Positions 36,301-45,200 of a DNA stretch of 64,000 nt are shown here, piece after piece. The notes under the pieces were generated by a model that made no database searches, was not told where the DNA came from, and worked only from the letters and a program-made list of their open reading frames with translations. Within the stretch, counting starts at the first letter, position 1. Each line of letters opens with the position of its first letter. The position numbers and the translations under genes are program-made. This DNA is from Yponomeuta sedellus (Eukaryota > Arthropoda > Insecta > Lepidoptera > Yponomeutidae), in NCBI GenBank assembly GCA_934045075.1, contig OW203724.1, positions 10,651,473-10,715,472 on the forward strand, in the 5' to 3' direction.

Positions 36301-38400
36301 GGCCTAAATTAGTAAAGGCTTTTTTTATATCTTTATTTATTTCGGGACTTTTGTCCTGGTGGGACAATGTCAGCTCAGCCCCATCGTACCCTATACTTAT
36401 TGTCTAATCAACTAAACAACCATAAAACTAAAAAAATAAATAAAAATATGGCTGCACTAGGCTTATTTATCCAGTTACCACCCGCTGGTATTCGGTAGTG
36501 GTAAGGCTTATTAATGAGTCACAATCCGCTCTATGAAGGTTATTTACAGATAAAAAGAGTCCGTCGTAGTTTTGCTCTCAGGAGCTATGGTGGGGTAAAG
36601 ACCGCAACGCGTTTTAGTAACTTAATTATATTATAACGTGTTGTCGCCGCACCTGATTGGACGTTTGGATGTTGTAATAAAATTGGTTAGCAAATGTTAT
36701 GGAGGATAGTGGTGTAAGTGTGCATTTAGTACGCACTATGGGGTAAATTAAATGGTGGTCTAACTTTAGATGTTAGAGATATACCCGGTAAGGGTAGTTT
36801 AAATATAAGAGTTAATAAATAAATAGACTTGTATGAAGCAAACGTGTCCGAAAAGGTAATGTGGTGTATACGCTGTATAAGAAAATTAAAACTAAAAAGG
36901 TTGCGTTGGTAGCCGTTAAGGTAGGTAAATAAAGTAAATAAACAAAGGGGTATAGGTATATTTTCCAAGTATTTACAAATAATATTAATAACGAATTAAT
37001 ATCCGTATTCTTTTTAGAAAAGGAGGTAAGGTAAGATTTGAATTTAGTAATGAGGTGAGGGTGAAGTTTTTATTTTATTGCCAAAGAGTTCCTTTTGAGA
37101 GAGGAGAAAGAGTTCCGGTTTAACCTGTGGAGGTTTACATAGAAAATAAATATAAAAAATGGTGTAAAGAGGTTTGCATCGTTACCATATTATGTGATAC
37201 ATGGATACCGCTCTGATTTTTTTATAAAGGTACCTACACCAGTGTACTAAAACTCAAAACAGAGAGACAGACGGACATGGGTATGGCGGAACTGTAAGCG
37301 TTTTTTGTTGACTCCGAAACACTACAAATTGCTTTCATTCAGTTTTAGTCGTTGGTTTTTTTTTGTTGCGGCACTTTGGTTTGCTTGAAAATAAATGAAC
37401 GTTACCTGTCTACCTAGTGATTCAGATTTAGTGATAGAAACTGATTAGTTAAGCACCTGCGGAAAGACATATTTCGATAATAATATTTTGCTTACCACAA
37501 ACAAGTCAGCTAACATACGCATCTGGGACTCACGCTCGTTGACGGTAGCGTGTCGCATGTCGACGCTGACGTTAGCTACGAGGGGGACCGCGGGCGGCTT
37601 CTGTCGGTCGTAGAGCGCCAGCAGCGCGTCCAGCCGGCCCGCGGCCGCCGGCGTGCTGCCGCAACCCACCGAGTCTGGTCCTAGAGAGCTTATCGCCTCA
37701 GTGTCACTGCCTGGCAACAAAATTCCCCAAATTAACAATCTTTAGAGTGCCAGCAGCTCATCCAGCCGGCCCAAAGCCGCCGGCGTGCTGCCGCAACCCA
37801 CCGAGTCTGACCCTAGAGAGCCTATCGCCTCAGTGCCACTGCCTGGCAACAAAATTCCCCAAATCAACAATCTTTAGAGTGCCAGCAGCTCATCCAGCCG
37901 GCCCGCAGCCGCCGGCGGGCTGCCGCAACCCACCGAGTCTGGCCCTACAGAGCCTATCGCCTCAGTGCCACTGCTCGGCAACAAAATTCCGCAGTCTTAG
38001 AGCGTCAGCATCCAGCCGGCCGGCGGGCCGCCGCAACACAGAACCTGGCCTTACAAAGCCTGTCGCCTAAGTGTTACTGCATGGCAACAAAATCCAGCAA
38101 ATTCAGTGGATACGTTGTGTGCAACAGTTAATCACTTGAACCTTACTGATACTCACTCACTATCTAAGTTCAATTGCTGGCTGCGGTTATTTCCACAGTG
38201 TACATTTTCCAGGAATATAGAAGAGTTCCAGTCTCGCTCACAAAGTTAATAAATTGTAAAGGACCGACAGTTTATGCATAGCACTGCTCTAGTCTTAATC
38301 TAATACTTACCTGCTAGACACTGAAAAGGCAAGACACAATAATTTTACCATAATTTAATATAAGGAAGATGAGCAGCGTGGACGCAGGCAGGGACACCAT
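27334..38400 (-). CDS. divergent nicotinic-type receptor subunit (seven coding exons)
   Basis: Exons are 38400-38349, 37710-37496, 34869-34546, 34393-34289, 33341-33193, 32178-31971 and 27456-27334. All junctions are GT-AG, phases agree and the product is 391 aa. A signal peptide (MVSLPASTLLIFLIL) precedes a ligand-binding-domain fold. EWQDARLAWNITEWG, ERLWLPDVWLVN and WPSDVQRCDYKFGS align with the classic nicotinic motifs. Four hydrophobic segments follow (about 240-263, 272-289, 298-319 and 371-390), with a short loop of about 50 residues before the last. Oddities: the first Cys of the Cys-loop is Val161 (partner Cys175 kept). There is no vicinal Cys pair, so it is not an alpha subunit. The WTY of loop B and the usual pore-lining second segment are replaced. 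It could be an accessory or silent subunit. The exact orthologue is not identified. The donor of exon 1 (GTAAAA) is weak. Confidence 0.8.
27946..28641. mobile_element. Penelope-like element 3'-end fold-back
   Basis: 696 bp are flanked by an exact 14-bp duplication CTCTTTACACTATT (27932-27945 and 28642-28655). Two near-perfect inverted arms of about 265 bp surround a loop of about 120 bp. The arm sequence is the same as the 3' region of the Penelope-like fragment at 47100-47455 (motif GTGCCGAAACGT, end TAAAAACAGTTTTAAT). Confidence 0.85.
28884..30212 (+). repeat. 305-bp tandem array with tRNA-like promoter
   Basis: The tRNA-like start GCCCATTGGCTCAATTGG recurs at 28893, 29198, 29503, 29808 and 30113, exactly 305 bp apart. 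Monomers look identical by eye and the last is cut at 30212. Each has a tRNA-like region of about 73 bp with A-box-like (TGGCTCAATTGG) and B-box-like (GGTTCGAATCC) blocks, a SINE tail, and about 155 bp of further unit sequence. The tRNA-like loop is ACGGATA, lacking the U33 of a real tRNA, so these are SINE heads and not tRNA genes. Confidence 0.92.
31561..33192. other. receptor-gene intron DNA, little recognisable
   Basis: Apart from the coding exon 32178-31971, no gene is seen. An imperfect inverted repeat lies near 32356-32391. Around 32430-32520 CCAGTACACAATGG-like motifs recur in both orientations. Confidence 0.4.
33470..33690. mobile_element. tRNA-derived SINE with inverted end
   Basis: A minus-strand SINE head (ATGCCGGGATTCGAACCC) is followed by its 5' flank and then by a plus-strand tail (TAGCCTCTATATAGG, ending AGCACGGGTTAGTGC). 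Both ends therefore read as SINE tails in opposite orientation, a fold-back copy in a receptor-gene intron. Confidence 0.75.
33691..34288. other. receptor-gene intron, nothing recognised
   Basis: AT-rich, with no repeat family or coding sequence that I recognise. Confidence 0.4.
34974..35695. mobile_element. 722-bp fold-back element with very long inverted repeats
   Basis: It is flanked by an exact 8-bp duplication AAGTTTTC (34966-34973 and 35696-35703). Termini begin GTCAGCGTCAGAATGACCGG. The inverted arms are about 320 bp each with scattered mismatches and leave a loop of only about 80 bp. There is no coding capacity. An 8-bp duplication fits hAT or P superfamilies, but the long arms also recall Foldback/MULE-type elements, so the class is open. 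It lies in the receptor-gene intron between exons 2 and 3. Confidence 0.9.
36025..37195. repeat. block bounded by a direct repeat of about 40 bp
   Basis: A sequence containing TAAAGAGGTTTGCACCGTTA near 36038-36058 recurs with small changes near 37160-37183. The interior (36310-37150) is AT-rich and without recognised coding sequence. It could be a retroposed or LTR-like unit. I do not assign a class. Confidence 0.4.
36117..36304. mobile_element. SINE fold-back hairpin pivoting on the tRNA anticodon loop
   Basis: A minus-strand SINE 3' half (from the tail to GACCTCTGGC) joins a plus-strand 3' half (GCCAGAGGTCGCGG to the tail) through the loop ACGGATA at about 36226-36232. That loop is exactly the anticodon loop of the intact SINE head, whose stem is CTGGC/GCCAG. 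The 5' half of the SINE is absent. Confidence 0.85.
37611..38100. repeat. tandem ladder of receptor exon 2 start plus acceptor site
   Basis: The part of receptor exon 2 from 37611 to its 5' edge (37710), plus the adjoining intron, is repeated upstream at 37743-37874, 37875-37997 and 37998 to about 38100 (units 132, 132, 123 and about 100 bp). The second and third units keep the TTGTTGC(C)AG acceptor and a similar reading frame (SVGCGSTPAA-like). The last is eroded. Confidence 0.88.
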
Positions 38401-39111
38401 GATGGTTGCTTCGACACTGGACGAAAGCTCGATATGCGTGCCCAACTCAGACATCTTCAACCTTTGGATAGCCGGGAGATGCGGTATTTTCGTAGATTGC
38501 GTCGGTGGTTCACACATAAAAACAATGAGAATACGGCTTTGTTTTTTTATTATTATGTTTCATGCCACTGCTGCCAACATCATTTTACGCTGGATGTAAA
38601 ACACGTAAGAAACTAATGAGGAAAAGGTTGCCTACTCCTGCAATGGCGAGTCAAGTTGCGTAGGCGCACTATCGATGATTTCCGGCGCCACAAGGACGGT
38701 CTCTATAATATATGTGTACATGTTAACCGATTTTATACTTTGACAAATTGTTGTACACACATTTTAGCATCAAAACATGTCCTATTTCAAAGAATATAAT
38801 AATACATACAGGAGAGACGAAATATCGTCCCAAAACTCATGCCTTGATTTTCGGGATTAAAAAAAACAATAACATTAATTTAAGTAATTCACAGGTTTAT
38901 TACAACGAAAGATTTGTTCATGAACAAAAATAAAAATATATTATATAAACGGGAATAAAAGTGTCTTTTTAAAATTTTCGGCAATAATTAGGTACTTACA
39001 TACTTAACTGCAACACATTAAGTAGGTAGGTAGTTACATACATCTACGTACCTTTTGTATAAGGGACATACCTAAGTAGATAAACGAAAACAAGAGGTAG
39101 GTAGGTTAGGT
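38401..39111. other. intergenic gap between ETS and receptor genes
   Basis: The two minus-strand genes are separated by only about 0.8 kb. The receptor promoter should lie here or within 38400-39100. No core promoter motif is convincing. Confidence 0.4.
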
Positions 39112-39117
39112 TTTATT
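39112..39117 (-). terminator. candidate polyadenylation signal of the ETS gene
   Basis: TTTATT on the plus strand reads AATAAA on the minus strand, 120 bp past the ETS stop codon. Confidence 0.5.
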
Positions 39118-39236
39118 ATTTGATCTCACTAGAACATAAAGATATTTTAACTAGGATCTCCTAACAATTCTTTCGACCACCGGGAACAACTTTAACCCAA
39201 ACTTGGCATAATACAGTACATATTTTCACACGCACA

Positions 39237-42200
39237 TCACTGACTGTCCTTGGATGGCGCGTGCCTTCTATGGCTGAAGCTCGGCTCGCTAGGGCCTCCG
39301 CTGGGTCCCTGAGTTGAGCCCGGCGATTGAGGTTTGCTTTGGCCCACTTCATGTCCGCTTTGACCCAATTTTGGCCCACTGTGGCCCAGTTCTGGACCAC
39401 TTTGACCTGCTGCGGGGGGCAAGTAGGGCCAGTAGGGTGGCGGCTCAGGTGCCTGCGTCTGCCAGGCTGCCGCTAAGCCCACCCAGTCGAAACGGTAGGC
39501 ATAGCGTTTGCCAGCCACCTGCGGAAACAGATATGCGAGTTGTGAGATACCAAACATAATTTCAATGAATTCTAAATACGTTTGTATATAGGCTGCATGT
39601 TTTACCAACAAAGGGCGTCATACTAGCGACTCGATTCGGCATGTTATCCCGTTAAAATGTCAGATTTAGACAATTATCAGATTTGACGGCCTTGATGGCG
39701 CAGCGGTTTCGCACGCTGACTGTAAAACCGAAGTTCTCGGTTTCGATCCCCGGCCGGGTCAAACTAGGAAACGAACTTTTCTGGTTCGTCTCGGGTCTTG
39801 GATGTTATCTATGTATTTATTGTATTAAATCTATCGTCGAGTTAGCACCTGTAACAGAAGTCATTCAGTTGTACTTAGTGTGGGGCTAACGAGATGTGTG
39901 TAGTATGTCCATGAATATTTATTTATTCATTCATTGATTCATTCATTCATTCATTCGTTCGTTCGTTCGTTCGTTCGTTCTTTCGTTCACTTGCCCGCGG
40001 GTTCGAATCCCGGCATGGGTGAAATTTTTAGCCTCTAAATAGGTTTTTAAATTTGTCCTTAGCACGGGTTAGTGCATTAAAAATAAAAATAGTATAATCA
40101 TGTGGGTACAGTGATAGGTATCATTCCGATGTAAAACCTAACTGCAAAGTCTATAATATTTTATGGATATGTAAGAAAGATGAAAATTTCTAAGTCAAAT
40201 TAGGAAGTCGATTAAATCATCGAAATATTTTATAGACTGTGTCAAGCTCTATCGCTAGAAATAAAAACCCAAAAAGGACTGAGTGAGGTCTGAACAGCCC
40301 TCCTATTACGTAGCAATCCACTCTATCGAGTGAAGCATTCGGACGACTCCTCTTGAGTGTCAAAAAATGTATGCATTTGACAACCGGAGTAGCTTAGAAA
40401 AAGTAAAAATCAACGTCACGCAGCTCAGTGGATGCTTACGTAATAATGTCCCTGGTCTGAATGAACAATATTGAGATAAATGGGGAATGCGTCAGAATAG
40501 GTATATGGTAGTTTTGTCACTTTGGACGTAAGAGGAAAGAGGTGGTGAAACGTGAGCTGTTCGATTAGCTGAAAGATTATTACACCACATAATACAGTGA
40601 ATGTCAAATTGGTATGAACTGCCTTATAGTAAAGTAAAAAGTAGGAATTTATTAATAGAAAAGAAATTATGGTATTTTCTTAGGTTAACACGAGCACTAG
40701 ACATAATTAAAACTGTTTTTATACGGATTTATGCTCGTTTATTATATTTTTACAATTTTCCGACGTTTCGGCACTTTTTCAGGTCTCGGATGACTGAGGA
40801 TTATGAAGAAATTATGAAGATGTTAGGTCGTTGGCTCCCACACTAGGCTTAGCTTGTGTTGTGGATGCCGTTTTTCTTAATAATAGGTAGCTTACACAAA
40901 GAATTTCAATACAAAGAAAGTGCAGTCAAATAAGGAACTGTAATGTTAATAAGTATAAGCAAGAAGCATTTTTATTTTGGCGTCTTACATGTTGTTTACG
41001 ATGCAGTTTTTATTAATTTACCAAAGAAATAGCACACGTACAACTACAAAACCGTAATTACGAGTTGTAAGAAGCATTAATAGTTTTGCTTCGGTTCAAG
41101 TTTTACATTTTTCTTCTGATGTTTTCAATCGATTCTCTGATGTCATATTGACAAGACAAAATACGAACTTTGTGATTTATCAAGGTAAGTGGCACGCGGG
41201 GAAACTAGGAAAACGTCAACAATGTCGTGCGTGTCCATTGGGTAAAACGTTCTTGAGCAACCTCGAGCTGCCTAAACTGCGAGCTTCCCAAACCTTCTGT
41301 TCTGTCACAAATTCGTTTCTCATGTGCGCAATACTGCCCTTTGTACAGTATTTTGTTTGTATACAGTACAGTGAATACATTTACAGAAATAACTCGTGGC
41401 TTATGTACATACCTTGCTCATAATATTCTTGTCGTAGTAGTATCTGAGAGCCCTTGATAGTTTGTCATAGTTCATATTGGGCTTCGCCTTCCGCTGTCCC
41501 CAGCGTCGAGCCACCTCGTCGGGGTCGGTGAGGCGGAACTCGCCGTTGGTGCCCTCCCAGGCGATGCCGGGCCCCCCCGCCGCTAGCAGCTCCAGCAGGA
41601 ACTGCCACAGCTGCACCTGTCCTCCAGAAGTGGTCGGGGAGCGGGCCGTGAGGGCCGCGTACGGGTCTGGGAAAGGCAGATAAGAGATATTTATATAAAA
41701 AAAAGTTCACTTTTTTATATGAATACCAATGCACAGATATCGCAAACGTGGCCGACCCAAGCGGAGATGGCGGGACGACCTTACAATCTTTCTGCCGGAC
41801 TGGCAGGAAGTGGCCATGAACAGGGAGGAATGGAAGACAAAAGGGGAGGCCTTTGCCCAGCAGTGGGATACAATCGAGGCTAGATAAAAAAAATGCACAG
41901 ATATGTTGACATAATTCGCTAAGTTGGCCTGACTATAAAGCAATATTTTAATTATTTTTATACATGTTGACTGTATTTACTGTTTAGTTGAATGCACTTA
42001 TTATATTGTTTTATTTATTACTTTGTAACAGGCCACGCCGCGCTCTGGAGCACTTAGGGCTTTCGGTACTGATAAAAATCAGCGCTGAGGGTTCACGCCC
42101 CCAGCACTATGCTGAGTCAGTTGCTATTTGCAGCAGCAGAGACACACCACGACAAAGTTTGTAATGTGTTTTTTTAGTGTCAATACTTTGTCTTTATATT

Positions 42201-45200
42201 TTAATTTAATTTGTGTGTTGTTGTTTTTTCTTTCTTTGAGCAAATCATCATTCATTGAATACTATTATAGATTAGTGGTGTTATTTATAAAAACAATTCA
42301 CACATCGTATTGTCACAGTGAACCTATTGTAGTTCTATGAAAAGAGGGTCTCTTTTCATAGAACTACAACTAGCTAGCTAACTAGCAAGTGCATGCTGTA
42401 GGCAGGTACGGACTGGGCTGGTACTAACAAACATAAATACCTACGATTGAAACCTTCAACTACAAAGTAAAATTAAAGTAAATTGTAAAAAAATGTAAAA
42501 AGGTTCTAATAAAATTAGAATGAGAATATTTTTTGATATTGCTCAGTTTATTGTTATTGAATCCTTATCAAACTCATAACGTAAATAATAAAACCCTTTG
42601 TTTGCTACTTAACACTTAATAACTTGTGTTATATTCGAATCGCGCTGTCTTAAAAACAGTCGCGCCGCTCGCAATTTGCATTTTTGTCTTTTATCACTAA
42701 GCCAAATAAAAATTGCTCTATTGCGATTAAGAACAAGATATTTGGACAAAAAGTGCTAAACCCAACCGTTTATTAGGCATACAAATGTTTAACAATAAAA
42801 TAAAAGTGGGCGTCTGAGCGAGCCACGGCTCAGACAAATAGTGCTCCGTATTATTACAAAGAAAACTATGGATCAACAAACCGTGATACAAATTCGGTAT
42901 CCTCCTGTGATCCGTCCGGTGAGCACTTAACCACATTTTAGGCACCAACGTCTAATTTCATCCCGAATTTTAAATATATCCTTTTCGCATTAAAAACATT
43001 TCTTTTATCAATATTGTTAGTTTTTTCGTAGCACCGGATATGCGAGCGGATGCGGCACCGGAAGGAAGGAAAGTCGCCGGAAGTGGCGAGGCGAGGGCGG
43101 GCACAGTGGGCGGGCCGCCCTGCGTAGCGCTACGCCGGCTACGAGCGGAGGTCAGGGCTCATCTCGATAAGCACTCCGAGGGATAACGGCAGATAAGCAA
43201 GTGAGACAATTGCCTTTTGACCCCTTTAGGGGAAACTTGCGTCAAACGTAGGATAGCAGTTTCATTGTTTTTATACCATAGAAAAACTGAGAAAAATAAA
43301 ACCGAAAACTTTCTTCGGGATTTTACAGGACTCCAAAAATTCGATATTCAAAACGTTTTATTATACTATACTTGTCAAAATATTACTTATTTTACGAGAT
43401 AACACAAATATACGTGTTATCTCGTAATAAACGCTCCATAGGTATAATGTACTCGTATGGTAAGGCGTTACGAGACGCCATAGTTTGAGCCCGAATTTAT
43501 TGTAAGGCGCGTTTTTATACCACGTGTGTGACTAACAATTAGTTTTTTATATTTAGAAAAAGTATTAGTTTTAGAGAAAGAATCACCAAATTTATTCGTC
43601 TTTTAGTACGGCCTCTCCATGAGATCAAAACATTTTTTGTTCTTCTCAAACCATTATAAATACAATGTCACTGTATTATGGGCTCTCTAGTAGGTACTCT
43701 AAGTAGTATAATATAAATAGGCAAAGCGATACTTGTGATACAAATGAAAGTGAATCCGGTGTACCGACCATTTGTGTAGTGACACGGAAAACTGGCGAAA
43801 GATACAGGGACTTTACGGGCCACTTTATGAGGATGATGTGCTGTCGACTTCATAATAAATAAATAAATATTCATGGACCTACTTATAACACAAATCTTGT
43901 TAGCCCTATACTAAGTACAACTAAATGATTTGTTACAGGTGCTAACTCGACGATAGATTTAATACAATAAATACATAGATAACATTCAAGACCCGAGACA
44001 AACTTGAAAAGTTCGTTTCCTAGTCTGACCCGGCCGGGGATCGAACCCGAGACCTTCGGTTTTACGCACTGCGTGCCAAACCGCTGCGCCACCGAGGTCG
44101 TCTAAAATGTTTCTATCTAGCGAGATAGACAGATAAATGATTTATTTACATCATCGTTTCCAAGCGCCCGCGCCCCTACAATTTAACCTGTGTCATGAAT
44201 AATTCAAGTGCTCCCGCGGAGGCGCTGCAATATAGAGTCAAGCCCTTGAGCCCTTGGAGCTCCCAGCGAGTTTAATAATGCCCTACGGAAAACCAACGGA
44301 TTCTATTACTACGTCGATTAAATCTTTGGATTAGACTGCATTGTATTGATTCGCTGCCCGTCTTTGTCCAGATAATAAACATGTCAACCAAATTACATAC
44401 TCAAGAATAAGCTAGTGTGTAAGGTCGCCAACTTTAGCTTGGTTAATTTTATGTTTGTTTTGTTCTCGTATACAATGAAGTGTAGGTAATCCTAGCTTAC
44501 CTAGCACTGCATTAATTAAAATAGATTTTAGTACAATTTTTATTTTATTACATTGAGTAATATTGTTGAAATATTTATTGTTCACTATTTTTATTTTTAA
44601 TTCACTAACCCGTGCTAAAGACAATTTAAAAACCTATTTAGGGGCTAAAAATTCCACCCATGCCGGGATTCGAACCCGCGACCTCTAACTATCCGTGCCA
44701 GTGCTCTCTTTCCAACTGAGCTAATGGGCGACTCACCGGCATCAGTGAAATTTCGAACCTGTTTACACTATTCTCCGTATTACGTATTTATTGTTTCTAA
44801 GTACCTACCTACAACAACAAATAATACAGGGATCTTTGTTAAATGCGCAATTCCTAAAAAAATGTTAATTAGAGTTTGTCATTCACTTACCTATCTCCAA
44901 CAGCATTTCTTCTTAAACCTTTGAAAGCAATTTATTAAATTTTACATTACTGCACGCTTCTTACCTAACCTCCAAAATAATAGACTGTTGTTTTTAGCAC
45001 GTGCTTATATAATAGGTAGGTAAGTGTGTTTTGTAACGGTGAAACGGCTGGGCCGATTTATATAAATGAGTTGTCAAACAAATAACTGATCGTCTCTATG
45101 ACATCACGGGAGAAAAAACGATACTGTACTCAGCTGCTATCAACATCAAGAACTAAAATTAAAAACTTATGACAACAAAAAACCGACTGCAATCTTTAAA

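Noticed and set aside
37747..38070. 107-codon plus-strand open frame with PAAHPAGP repeats
   Set aside because: It is produced by the tandem copies of receptor exon 2 read on the wrong strand. Its repetitiveness reflects the DNA ladder.
38290..38320. alternative receptor exon-1 donor at CTAGCAG/GTAAGT
   Set aside because: It is a stronger donor by sequence, but reading to it passes an in-frame TAG and gives the wrong phase for exon 2. The weaker donor after 38349 gives an open, phase-matched signal peptide.
39700..39765. tRNA-like sequence GGCCTTGATGGCGCAGCGG
   Set aside because: It recurs in reverse at 44030-44100 with the same downstream body and A/T-rich tail, so it is a SINE, not a tRNA gene.
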